Shown here: one piece after another, positions 47,346 through 58,945 of the stretch
Position numbering within the stretch: the stretch's first letter is position 1
Layout: each line of letters starts with the position of its first letter
Assembly: GCA_039881145.1 (NCBI GenBank)
Contig: JAYKKI010000006.1
Coordinates: forward strand, 6,456,501 to 6,520,500
DNA: 64,000 nucleotides
Source: Druceiella hillmani
Taxonomy: Eukaryota > Arthropoda > Insecta > Lepidoptera > Hepialidae
Direction: 5' to 3'
The notes under the pieces: generated by a model
Seen by the model: only the letters and a program-made list of their open reading frames with translations
What the model was told of the DNA's origin: nothing
Databases searched by the model: none
Position numbers and translations under genes: made by a program

Positions 47346-48163
47346 GGATGATTTTAATATTTGCTTCGTAATTATTAAATTAGAAATAATTGTTGAGGAG
47401 AACCGATTTTAATGACTGCTCGACGAGTTTAAATTAAAAAGAAATCTTCATTGACTATTGGCACTTAACGAACGATTATGTAGGAGCTATTAATTTTTTA
47501 TTTTAAAATAATTTTTTTGTAAATGGTCGTTGCTTCGATATCTACGAAATCTACCATAAAGCAGGTTTATCGAAATATCGATTAATTTCCATATTAAACA
47601 AAATATAATTACTAATATTTGAAGTGAATTGTTTTTTAAAGCGACTGCACAATATGTTTTCTTGTACATAAGTGTCCACTTAACCACTGACAGTATCTGA
47701 TGTAGGTATGGACAAAATTTCGACGGTGAAACCAATATAAACCAAGTTGGTGTATAATTCTGTGGTGATGGAAGCTCCCTGATCTAATTTTGTCTAAACA
47801 TCCAGTGACAACAGGCTGGCCGTGAGGTAACCACGTTTGTTTGACCATTTTCATGCCACCTTTTATATTTTTATTAATTGAGTCAAAATGTGGACTTATA
47901 ATTTATTCCTTTTAAATTTGTGCAATTAACGACGAATACAAGAATTATTTTTTTTAACTTACTAATGATAGACAGTATTTATGATAGACAGTTTATATTA
48001 GAAACCGATTAAATAATGATAGATAGTACTTATGATTGACAGTTTACCTTAGAAATCGATTAACAACCCGCATATATATCAATACTCAAAAATATTCGTA
48101 CAGAAATTTAGAGGGAACAAAATAAGTACTTGATTTTTTTAAATCCCACTAATTTAAGGGGCG

Positions 48164-48190
48164 TCGACATAAAAGAAAATAATGTCGACT
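48164..48190. other. Short hairpin at the broken repeat D remnant, B2
   Basis: GTCGACAT (48164-48171) and ATGTCGAC (48183-48190). It lies just where repeat D is interrupted in B2 (after TTTAAGGGGC). B1 and B3 have an unbroken D here and lack the stem. Confidence 0.55.
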
Positions 48191-51100
48191 TCAGCGTTTG
48201 AAGATGATGTTGAAATACTTTACTTTCTTTTTAGTAGCTAGCAAAACGGGACACTTCCATTAGTGTTTTATTTTGCGGTCTTCGTCATTGCAGTGTCTGT
48301 CCGTCAGTGGCAGGCAATTTTCCAGACTATACTAACTATTGGACATATAAATCTGCAATTTATCACAGAGATAGTGTTGGCCCTAGCATAAATAATTAAA
48401 TCATGGATCTGGGGATCGATATCAGGGAGAAATATTTCCAAGTTTTTACGTAATGTGTCAAATTAAAGCTTAAGTTTAAGACTATATATGATGTATTTTT
48501 TTTATTAATCTTTTAAACATTTTGAGGAAAAAATGCTTAAAAATACCCTGCTCTCCACTTATCACCAAAAGGATCGTTCAGAAAAATATATACAACTACT
48601 GAAATATTACATAACTACTGAAAAATTCGTTTTTGAGAAAGGTTTTTCGACAAAAAATATTTCTCAGGATATAAGGAAAACTTTTGTCCTCAAAAGTATT
48701 TAAAATTTTTTGATTTGGTTCAATCGAAACACTCCTCAATCAGCGCCGCGCCTACGCAATGTGGGACGGCATGGATGCGGCTAGTGGCGGGTGGCACAGC
48801 AGATAGGTCTCTTTCAAGCCCATAGTCGTAGTGCATTACCATTTATATTTAATTGTGGGCTGATGGCAAGGTAACACTGATTGCGCAAGTACAGCATACA
48901 TTGCACTTGACAGATTTGTTTAATGTTTGTATTTATGATTTTGTAACAGAGTAAGTTTATGCGTAATTTCATAGTCTTCCACTTGACTAAATTCTTATAT
49001 TTAATCACAGTGGTGGCATTGGAAGTGTTTACTTATGTAGCAATAAGTCCGCCAAATATATTCGTAACTCTATGTATACATTTAAATTTGAAATTATTAA
49101 TGTTTCATTTATAAAAATGTAGTTAAACTGTCTTTGATGCAATATATTGAATTGTCCCGACGAACCCTTTTCGATACTTTACAATGAAATATTATTGTCC
49201 ATGTACGTTGTTGGTTGTCTCATGTTATATAAAACTTCTAACGTTTAATTTTTTTTTAATAGAGCAATAAAATGTACGGGGTCGTATGTGAACTTTAATA
49301 GGAATTTCAGTCAATATCATAAAAGCAATTCATAACTTTACCTATATATGGCGTTAGGGGAGCCAAATATGCTGGTGAAATGTTACAAAGTCACTCCAAA
49401 TAATTTTATGTATTAAAAATAACTCTAAAAAATAATTTAATATGACACACTTAGTTTAACATGAAACCTATGTCTTATTAATTACATCCCGTTTATCACA
49501 TACAACCCGTACATACATTACATCCCGTACATAAAACGAGTAATTAACAATAATTACATAACGTAATATGACATGTTTCATTTGTGTGCTTCACTGATAC
49601 ATTACGTACTCGCTGTGCCTCACGGTTTCACCCGCAAAGAATTGCTGTAATTATACTCCTCTCTCGCATGCTGTTAATAAACCACCTTCTTTCACAAGTG
49701 GGATAATAGGTCGGTCTCTGTCTACCTTACATAGTTTAAATCGTATTCCCTGACTTCTTTTACATATTTTTTTAACTGCTTCTATAAACTTTTTTATATT
49801 ATTGGGTTTCTAACAAATACATGATTTTTAAAATTGGACATGTGGTTCCGGAAATTACCGTGAATGAAGAAACAAAGAAAACGAAAAGTTTCCGCCTTAT
49901 CACTGTTCCGGCTGTATCTTTTTGACATATATAGCCTATAATATTTTTCATAGTATGGGGCTTTTGAACACAAAGACTTTTTGAAAACGGACCAATAGTT
50001 CCAAAATTATGTCGAACAAACATATCAGCAAACAAACTTTTTCGTCTTATTTATTAATATAGATGTACAATATAAGATTCACATGCTTTTGCTGTTATTA
50101 TTTCTCATACTACATTTTCAGTTAATTCTAGATAAGATCCAATCAAGATCACTCGCGTTCTTTAGCGTTTTACATTAAGCGTAATCTATTTTTTTTCTTA
50201 TTTTCCCCCGACACATCATTTGATAATACAATCAAATAACTTTTTTAAATAAGCTATCGCGTGTTTCTCATTTCCTGTCTCATTTCGCATTTCCTTATCT
50301 CGATAATGGATTTCCGTTTCTTGTATCTTGATGATCGCATGTTTACTTCGTTGATTTTATTTTATGCTTATTGACTTGTTTTATGTTTAACAGCTTCAAT
50401 ATTTTCATTTATCTGTTTTTGTAAGTTACGATTAAATTTATGCAATTCGAGTCGAATCTAATTTCCGGCCAAAGAAAATTAAGTTAAGGAAACAAGTCGG
50501 TTAGTCAGTTTATTGTCAAAATGCTGGTTTTCTGTTTAAATTTTGATGAAAACGGAATCGCTAAAGTCTTGAGACAGATAAAGCGTAATAGATTCCAGTT
50601 TGTAATATTAACATTTCTTCCTTCATGGCGACACAAAATACACATTTAAGTATCAATGTGGAAGATAACTTAATAGTAATATTACAGTTCCTCGCTATTG
50701 GGAAAGTTATTTAAGTTTTGTAATACACAACGAGGAACAAATTTCTTAAAATTAATATCCACGACCGTAGTTTGAATTTCCTACAGCTTATTGTGGTTTT
50801 GATAATATTATAATGGTTAACTTTGTATTTATTCAATAATCATTTAGCAGCTTTGATGCGTACCAAAATTTTGTAATAATTTTTGCGTCATAAAGGTCAT
50901 ATTTGTGATATCTGAAATATTGCGTAGAAAAATATTAAAAGTTGAATTTTAGTGGTTTTTATTCAAAGAAATATTTGTTTGTGTCTATTATGGTAAATCC
51001 TCAACATTTTATGTAAATTTATTTGGAAATTGTGTCTGCAAATTATTTGTTATTTAGTATAATTACTTGATTTGATCAAATTTCTTATATCGTCAATGTT

Positions 51101-51754
51101 TTCTTGATATTAATTATCAATAAGTAAGTAATTAACATTTTTCCCAAACTGCGTTACAATTTCAATTGCAGATTTATCACGATAAATTTTAAATTGGTAA
51201 CATTTTGTTATAGGGGAATATTTTATGAGAAATTTACCACATTTTAGTGTTTTGTAATGTATGAATTCTCTAACATATATACAAAAATACTTATTTCAGT
51301 ATAGTTAGACCGCAGTATTACCGAATATTGTAACGTTATTGACGTTGCTAACGTTACTGTAAGTAGGTTTTAAATATTTTTAGTTATCGTAAAGTAACTA
51401 TTTGAGCCAAAATGAAAACGTGTTTAAATTTTTTTTTATAATTTAATAATGAGGGACCATTTTACATATGTCTATAAAAGAATTCTTTCGATTTTTTTCT
51501 ATTTATGCCCATGGAACGTTGTCGAAAAGAATTCTTTAGATAGATTGTAGATAAATTTAAAAATTAGTTTTCTTTTCGTTACTAGGTGTAATTTGACAAC
51601 CCTCATATTTAGATTTCTGAAATCCCTTTTCCATATTGTAAATATCCCGCTTAAAAAAAGATTACAGTAAACTAAACTTTTTTGTAAGTTACCAAAATTA
51701 AAAAGAAAAGTTTTTTTTGTGCCTCTAGTGTAAAAATAACGCTGTTTAAATTAT
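48191..51754. other. AT-rich B2 interior, no gene seen
   Basis: Aligned by landmarks with B1 37310-39694 plus 42390 onward, and with B3 61900 to the window end. A GC-richer patch at 48735-48800 (CCGCGCCTACGCAATGTGGG) has a partner in B3 (62190-62250). Short frames such as 49799-50035 are not consistently open in sister copies. Confidence 0.6.
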
Positions 51755-51764
51755 ATGTATTGAA

Positions 51765-51945
51765 TCAGTTCGTGTTATTTTAAATATTGTAGGTACGGGT
51801 TCGTTTGTGATACTTCAAATATTTATATATGGGACCATCTGTGCTACTTTAAATATTGTAGGTGCGGATTCATCTGTGCTGCTTTAAATATTGCGGTATG
51901 GGTCCGTCTCTGTTACTTTAAGTATTTTACGTACGGGTTTTGGTA
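51765..51945 (+). repeat. ~35-bp minisatellite, B2
   Basis: About five diverged copies of TGCTACTTTAAATATT with GTAGGTGCGGATTCATCTG variants. Homologous to B1 42740-43022. Confidence 0.8.
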
Positions 51946-52394
51946 GTGCAAGGAAGGGATTGTATTGTCAAAAATTTCCTTACTTTTTTGGAATTACTTC
52001 TATTCGGATATATTTGATTTGTACTGTGTTTCCGAGGAGAAAGCTTATTGACATCTCCACAAATAAAAAACACATCTCAAAAATATGTTTTCATTACTTC
52101 CTTATTTCGGAAATTTATATATATTCTTTTGAATTTTTCTATGATAACAAAAGAATAGTTGGAGTATCAGTTTATACAAATGTTTGAAACTAAAGGTCAT
52201 AGTTCTGTGAAATCGCGATAAAAAATAGATGGACGGTAAGATATGAACTTAGCCAAAGCGGTTTAAATTTTGTATTGAAATTTCAAACTTATTTTTTAAA
52301 ACATGAGTACAAATTATTTTAAATGGTTTTGATTGTATTATTATTGCGTAAGCAGAAATGACAATTTAAATTTATATGGACCCATACTCCCCAA

Positions 52395-52625
52395 ACCACG
52401 TTTATTTCGCTATGTACGTTGAAATCCCACGCCAATATCGACGTAGAGACGGATAACGGGAATATGGGATACAAGGGTATAAAGGGCATTTGAAAGTTGT
52501 AATTGGATTACGGAAAGCGTACTGTCTAGTTAGCTTAGAGATACTGTAGCTTCCCCGGGGAATAGTGTAGTTGTACTTGCTTACAGGGATGTAATTGATA
52601 ATCTGTTATTTTGTTGAGTTTTGAA
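52395..52625. other. Well-kept block shared by B1 and B2, B2 copy
   Basis: Matches 43500-43745: TTTATTTCGCTATGTACGTT, GATACAAGGGTATAAAGGGC and CCCCGGGGAATAGTG. Confidence 0.4.
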
Positions 52626-53449
52626 GCAAATTTTATTTTGTGTCTATTATTATGTATTCGAACGAGATACAGAGAAAACGAGTTTGTTTTAATTTTATTA
52701 GATTAGGGAAGTAAGATAAACAATATGTGGTAAAGTTGCCTTAGTTTAAGGACAAGTTACATTTGAAGTTTTCATATTTTCCTACAGTTTTCATATTTCC
52801 AGGAGGCAGTACCTGTTAGAATATTATTTATAATTTTTTTCAATTTTTGGACATTAAATTTTGTAAAAAAATATCTAGATACGGATTTAAATAAATATGT
52901 ATTAAAATATTCGAAAATAAATTAATATATCTTCCAACAAAAATAAGAGGGAAAATATTATTTACGCGCACCCCAACGTGCGGGCTGTCACCAAGTAGGT
53001 CTTTCAATGCGAAGTTATAGTCTCTTTTACCATTTTGAAAGTTTTGCTTAAGAAACATTGTGAATCAAAGTGATGTTCTTTACATTCCATATGACTGCGG
53101 GGTGGAAGGGGGGAGTCCTCACCTAATTTTCTTATCGCAGAATTGAATAGAAACCTTACACATTGCTAGGTATTAGAATTGGCTTAGAACTTTCATCTAA
53201 ACTTGTTTTTATTAATTTGCATAAATAATGTCAAAAGACGTAGGAAACTACGAAACCTTGTTCTCTCCGTGTTCTGACATGAACTTGGTTGCTTTTATTA
53301 CCATAATTTAGCCGTAGATTAAGTTACAATATGCCATGTCTCAATATACTGAAGCCTATAAGTTGTAATAAAATCATATACAGTAAACAGTAAGAGTTGT
53401 CGTTCCTACGGCAAAAAGTGTTTTATTACTTCATGTTTATAAAGTAGAT

Positions 53450-53514
53450 CGGCTGATTTTGTCTATTACCTTTCTACACTTCATGTGTATAAAGGTAATA
53501 GACAAAATCAGCCG
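53450..53514. other. Perfect 24-bp hairpin (plus 5-bp inner stem) private to B2
   Basis: Arms 53450-53473 and 53491-53514 are exact reverse complements. Inside, TACAC and GTGTA pair around TTCAT. B1 at 44535-44605 has only the right-arm sequence (GGTAATAGACAAAATCAGC), with no left arm. Nearby direct repeats (ACTTCATGTTTATAAAG and ACTTCATGTGTATAAAGG) mark the copied segment. Confidence 0.85.
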
Positions 53515-53879
53515 AAAAACATGACTTTTTCAGAAAATATTTACATGCGTTTTATCATACATAATTTTGAAGCTATCAGAAAAGTAACTTAAACGTTGCA
53601 TTGCCCCGATAGATATTTTCAGAGGGTGAGTTTTGTGCAATTTAAGGTTTATCAATGATTTCTCTATATTTGTATATTTATTAGAGTAGCATGCAAAACT
53701 TCTAGACCGCTTTGAGCCAGGCTTTTGCAGAATTTTCAAATGGACTTTTTATCGACCCATTTGTCTGTTTGTTGAAACATCACGTAAAAACTGTTGCATT
53801 TATTTGAAAAAGTCTTGTGTTAGGATTAATGTTTGACCAATTTTTTCGAAGAATCATTTATTAAAAAACCTTAAAGTCA

Positions 53880-54215
53880 ATTATAAGCATTCCTCGAGTA
53901 AGAACCTAATATGGTTTAAAGCACTTATTAATACTCTCACAGTAAGAACATAGCATGACCTTAAGCACTTATTGGCCTTTGTGAAATAAGAAGACAGTAT
54001 GTCTCTAAGCACTTATTAGCACTTTCGGAGTAAGAATAGAGTATGAGTTTAAGCATTTTAGCGCATGTAGAGTATGAGCATAAGAACTCGCAGAGCAAAA
54101 ACCAAAGATGAAATTAAACACTTTTTAGCACTCTCAAAGCAAGCACAGAGTATGAGATTAAGCACTTAGTAGCACTTGTTAAGTAAAAATATAGTATGAC
54201 TTATGCATTAGGGTA
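53880..54215 (+). repeat. Degenerate ~44-bp minisatellite, B3
   Basis: Seven to eight copies in the same order and with the same internal shortening as in B2. The array as a whole was copied when the units duplicated. Confidence 0.8.
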
Positions 54216-54585
54216 TGAAATTATCGAGACAGTCGTGGCGATTCATTAGTAATTTATGCTAAGACATAAGCTATAAAATGTAAAGCATATGAACAAATCT
54301 GTATCGAATATATAATCAAAAATATTTTGAAGATCAATTGTACACAAACCTAGATATTTTAAGATTGCTGCATGCGATGATTTTGAACCAAAGGGTTTAT
54401 TTCATTTAATGAAAATTCGGATTTAAATTGTTTGTAAAGTATTGAAACTATACTAAGACTGAAATATGTAGCATTTTATATTTCTGTCTACTCCATTATG
54501 GTGAGAAATAGCGATGTATTTTACACTTTGATATATAGATAGTTATCTTCAGACTATGTGTTCTACCTTTTAAGTTAAAATTTGT

Positions 54586-55000
54586 GTTAGTTTATAGCTG
54601 TCACAATTCATTCTCTCACAAGTGTCATTCCATTACAGCGGAATTCTGACAATGCGCAAGCTGAAATATCTCTTATCTGATGCCAGTTCAGTTTACTGAT
54701 ATTTTGAGCTATCTGGAAAGACAACATTCCCTTTAATAATTTCTCAATTTTCCTGCGCATAAAAATAATGTCCAACAAATTCTGATGTCTTATTCCATGT
54801 TATTTCAGTCGCAAGAGAAGTGGTTACGTACTTACAGTGAGTATTCGCTCGCTCCTACATTAATAAGTAGGTACGCGATACTTAATTGCGATACATTCAA
54901 ATATCCTTTGCGCGGTGCAACTCTACAGGATATTGTGGGAAATCAAAGTAGAAACATGAGTTAATTACGGCGGTATGTTTTAACTAGTGGTCGATAGTAT
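54586..55000. other. Conserved B core block, B3 copy
   Basis: Matches B2 45624-46045 closely, including GCGGAATTCTGACAATGCGC and ATTCAAATATCCTTTGCGCG. The last part is more diverged (TTACGGCGGTATGTTTTAAC). Confidence 0.45.
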
Positions 55001-55064
55001 AGTGTTTTTTTGAGTGATGTAGGTTCTTCTTGGAACAATCTTGGTCAGTTTTAAGCGTCATGCG

Positions 55065-55116
55065 AATTGTGTTTCGTTGTACTTTGAATTAAAAAAAATA
55101 AATAAAAATGTTTGAC

Positions 55117-55178
<62 letters not shown>

Positions 55179-55522
55179 TTTATATTGTGAAACTAAATAC
55201 AAAAGGTTTTGACTTTATATAGTTTTGTGTAATAATGCATCTAAGCTTGTTGAGGACGGCTTTTATATCTTGCGATGTGTGGAGTTGGAATGTAGAACAC
55301 TTCAGTTTTATGACAGGAACGCTTTGTTCTATTTAGATGGCCAGTAAATCTTCTTTGGATATTTGAATACGGACGGATATTTGAATACGGTTTGGATATT
55401 GACGTGACTTTAAATTTAATGAATCCGTTTTAACCAGGATGTGCTGAGTAGGTGAGCGGGCAGTAAATCTTTCTTGCTACGTAAGCAGGCAAGTCCCTCA
55501 AATGGCAATGTGATATGTTCAT
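55065..55522 (+). repeat. B-unit segment, left duplicate flanking the gypsy-type relic
   Basis: From AATTGTGTTTCGTTG to GTGATATGTTCATAACAT. It includes a TA microsatellite (55120-55186), AAGCTTGTTGAGGACGGC, CGATGTGTGGAGTTGG and CAGGATGTGCTGAGTAGG. The same series recurs at 58089-58530. B2 holds one shorter copy (46100-46520). Confidence 0.75.
55120..55186. repeat. TA microsatellite, B3
   Basis: A run of TA after TTTGACATG. Same site as the longer tract of B2. The right-hand duplicate at 58141 has only ATATATACATACATATATAT. Confidence 0.9.
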
Positions 55523-56649
55523 AACATCTCTCTCATGAAATGCTGGCCTTTTATTTATGCTGAACAGAAAAGGCTAGCAAGTACGTTTCTTTATTTCGAC
55601 TAGGATATTTTTCTAAGATTCTTCTGGGTGGTTTGATAGGAGTATAGTATTTTAATATTAGCATTCAGGAATCTCATCATCTTCTAGATATTGGTAAGAT
55701 ATTGTATTCACAGCTAGGAATGATTTTGGAGGAATAGGTTTTAGGTTTGTTATTGCAGGACTGAAAGTAGGAGTATGTTCGCGGAATTCTAGACAATTTC
55801 TATAGTGTCGGCTATGTAATGTGATCTCATTTCGATTAACAAAAATTTTGCGTTTGATCGCTAATCATATGTTTGTTTACTTAATGCAAAATTTTGTGTG
55901 TCTGTATTATGTTAATAATATCGTATGGTGATAAGACTCTGTTATAGGGAACGTGCGTAAGCGAGAAAACGATAGCTTTTTTTTAGGAATGTTAATGAGA
56001 GGAATATTTTGCACTTTTTTTTAAACCGTACAGTCTATTTATTTTTATAAAGTCCAAAAATCTATTAAAATTAATGCTTATTAAAAATCGATAGCATATA
56101 GTGAGCGGTTTCGGTAAGGATTGAAAACCTCATCTCGATTACGTCATCGAGTTGTGACTTACAGAGGGTTAACTTATATGACGAGTTTTTAAATTTAATT
56201 TGTAGTATGGTTGAAACGTCAGGAATATTTTTTCGTTTGAAAGCCAGACGCCGTATTGACTAATTAGTTTTATGTGTTCTTTAAATAATTTAATAATGTC
56301 ATATTTTACGTTATCGAATTTGATTTGGCCTATTAATCGTTTTTTGTTTGGTTATATGTATTTTAGTTTTGGCTTATTAGGTGAATAAAAAAAGAAAGTG
56401 AAGCTGAAGTTGGTTATTAAACGAATTTAAAGAATTTTCGGAAATAAGTATATTTCTAGCATTGGGTTTTCGACGCTTGTATAAATAGCTTCGTTGCCTA
56501 TTTCTTTTCGATTATGTAAAAAATCTCGGTCAGTCGATTGCGGAATTTCGTTTGCGTTCGCGATTATGGATGGATTTTCATCACTTATCACTACGTCTGA
56601 GGATTGTTCGTTTAAATCTTGTTCGTAAAAAGTGTTGTTTGAGTGATCT

Positions 56650-57059
56650 GAATAATTCGGGTTATATATTGATGTATAATTCTGTAGACGCGTAGTAGGA
56701 GGACAGTCCTACATTTTGAAAATGATGGGTATGGTCGTATGTTGTCTCCAGATGGTAGTATCTTTAACTCCGTATACGAAATGCCACTGATTGGTTCCGG
56801 TTTGGAAACTTTTGGTTTGTTTTGATTTTTGTGAATATATTTTTATTAAATGATCCATATTATGTGTATCTATTTTATGTAAAATTAGGTTGAAAGTTTT
56901 GAAATCTTCTGTTATATTGGTACTGTCGTATTTGATAAAATTGTTGGGTATAAAATGAATTATTATCACGAGATTGTTGTATGAAGAAGGAATTATCATT
57001 AGACTTCTCAAAATCGGTAATAGTATTGGTTTGCGGATTTGCATTACTATGATTTTGCA
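56650..57059 (-). pseudogene. Probable gag C-terminal region, degenerate
   Basis: A polar, Gln/Asn/Arg-rich reading continues here (for example FIQQSRDNNSF, then NRNQSVAFRIRS), as expected for the low-complexity gag end of this group. A 111-codon frame on the same strand (56709-57044) is open but in a different frame from the gag reading, so I treat it as a by-product of low stop density. The limits are approximate. Confidence 0.4.
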
Positions 57060-57615
57060 GATAGATGATATTTTATTCTTTTTTTATATATTGCAAAGAA
57101 GTGGGCATATCAGAAGGCCGCATTGCCCGAATGGTTGAACCTAAAGTTTCTTTAAGCCCCGATAAAAATATTTTTAATGTTTGTGTTGTAAAAAAGCTAC
57201 GTTTGCATTTTATTAAATTTTTATCGACTTCGTGTAATTGAATATTATTTATAATTGTGTTAAGATGGTGTATGCATCTTTCATAAAAAGATTGAGGATT
57301 GTCAGAATCATTTTATTTTAAGTTGACTCACGAGTTTTCATCCCGTTGACCCGCGAAATTCTAAATGAGAATTTGTTTAATACGAGCCCACATTTCGGCT
57401 CCATTTATATTTATTATTTCCTCCGCTTAGTCTTCTAATTTTCCGATCAATCTATTTAGAACTACAGTGTTGTGAAAAGAGTTAGGATTTTTATCGTCGT
57501 AATATTCAAGTAATACAGCTTCGCACATTCTCAAATATCTGTACAATTTATTGGGGTTACCATTGAATTCCGGCACAATATTAAGGACTGCATTATATAC
57601 ATTAATACTATCCAT
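57060..57615 (-). pseudogene. gag pseudogene of the gypsy-type relic
   Basis: It starts at an ATG (57615). VPEFNGNPNKLYRYL (about residues 14-28) is the usual gag N-terminal signature of this group. In the same frame after the first stop (57427) come WARIKQIL and FAGQRDENS. Next are QSFYERC (near 57290) and GLKETLGSTIRAMRPSDMP (near 57150-57100), a conserved gag segment that ends SLQYIKKE and a stop. At least four in-frame stops interrupt it, so no protein can be made. Gag would form the particle shell of the retroelement. Confidence 0.75.
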
Positions 57616-57810
57616 TTTATAAATAAAAAAATGTGTGAGATGTGTGTGTGTGTGTAAAAATTTAATTAAATGTAGGAATTCAAATAGTGTGTGTAATAAG
57701 GAAGTGAAAGTGAGACCAGACTACGTAATTTACACATGTTGACATAAATTAATTTAACATCAAAATGAAATTTAACAAAATTAACATCAATACATTACAA
57801 AGTTTATAGG

Positions 57811-57870
57811 TAAGGTACAAGGAATATAAGGTACAAGGGATATAAGGTACAAGGGATATAAGGTACAAGG
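57811..57870. repeat. 17-bp tandem repeat at the 5' side of the gag relic
   Basis: Three to four copies of ATAAGGTACAAGGGAT. It lies upstream of the gag start on the minus strand, where a 5' LTR or leader would be. Confidence 0.8.
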
Positions 57871-58088
57871 GATGTGAAATAACAAGATCGTACATACAGT
57901 GACTGCCTGTGCATGTCTTCAGTTTCTTCCTTCGTAATTAGTACCTCGGGATATGTTTGTCCTTTGGTCGTGGCAGCTTCTCTCAATTCTGATTAGTTTG
58001 TATAGAAATAGGTTGAATCTTCGGTAAACTGGTGAACCAGATAACTAATAACGGTTTATTAGTTCCCGAATATCCTGTCGACTGCGGC

Positions 58089-58530
58089 AATTACGTTTCG
58101 ATGTATTTTAAATTAAAAAAAATAAATGAAAATGTTTAACATGTATATATACATACATATATATATTTATTTACTTCTTTATTGAGAACCTAAATACAAA
58201 AGGTGTTGACTTAACAAAGTTTTGTATACTAATGCATATAAGCTTATCGAGGACGGCTTTTATATCTTGCGATGTGTGGAGTTGGAATGCAGAACACTTC
58301 AGTTTTATGAAAGGAATGCTTTGTTTTCCGTAGATGACCAGTGAATCTTCTTTGGATATTTAAATATTTAGCCTTGCAATGGAACGTCCTTAAATGTAAT
58401 GAAAGGAGTCCTTTGTATCCGTTTTAACCAGGATGTGCTGAGTGGGTGGGCGGACAGTAAATCTTTCTTGTTACGTAAGCAGGCAGGCCCTTCAAAAGGT
58501 AATGTGATATGTTCATAAGATGCATAACTC
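58089..58530 (+). repeat. B-unit segment, right duplicate flanking the gypsy-type relic
   Basis: AATTACGTTTCGATG to GTGATATGTTCATAAGATG, homologous to 55065-55522. This copy continues into normal B-unit sequence (CATAACTCTGAAATGTCAA, as in B2 near 46522), so it is the one in frame with the unit on its right side. Confidence 0.75.
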
Positions 58531-58654
58531 TGAAATGTCAAGTGGTATTTTTTATTTGATATCTTCACTCATTTTTATAGGGCAGCTTCTCTTAGAAAAT
58601 ACGAAACAAACTTTAAGCGAACAGCTCTGTATTTTATACACCCTTTTTTATTCG

Positions 58655-58945
58655 ACAAATTCAGTTATGTTGTATCTTGAAAAATTTTATAATTGAAAGT
58701 GAATTATGCTGTATCAAGACAATTTTTCGTATTACGAAAGTGAATTATATTGCATGTCGAAAAATGTTAATAATGGGGAAGTGAATTTTATTGTATATCG
58801 GAAGATGTTTATAACTGCATCTTGAACAGTCGTTAAAAATTGGATCTTCTCAACACTATAACTAAGTTAATACAAAGCAATTTATAATTGAATGGTGTAT
58901 TATGTTCTATCTCGAAAAATGTTTATAATTGAAAAGTAAAATGCA
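58655..58945 (+). repeat. ~41-bp degenerate minisatellite, B3
   Basis: About six copies of TTATGTTGTATCTTGAAAAA plus TTTTATAATTGAAAGTGAAT variants. Partner of B2 46650-46990. Confidence 0.75.

Larger units (their letters stand above)
55523..58088 (-). mobile_element. Gypsy-type LTR retrotransposon relic (gag part readable)
   Basis: DNA absent from B1 and B2. Gag of the gypsy/errantivirus type is readable on the minus strand from 57615 down to about 57060, and its C-terminal region can be followed less surely to about 56650. From 56450 down to 55523 only scattered weak similarity remains, and no complete protease, reverse transcriptase or integrase is recognised. I could not identify paired LTRs or a primer-binding site. 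The flanking duplicates are B-unit DNA, not obviously LTRs. It is a dead, heavily decayed copy. Confidence 0.65.

Noticed and set aside
56709..57044. 111-codon frame as a separate gene
   Set aside because: It overlaps the degenerate gag C-terminal reading on the same strand in another frame, and shows no domain.
55065..58530. Flanking direct repeats as LTRs of the gypsy-type relic
   Set aside because: The same sequence is ordinary unit DNA in B2, with no TG...CA or similar ends or primer-binding site seen. Kept as an open alternative in the findings.
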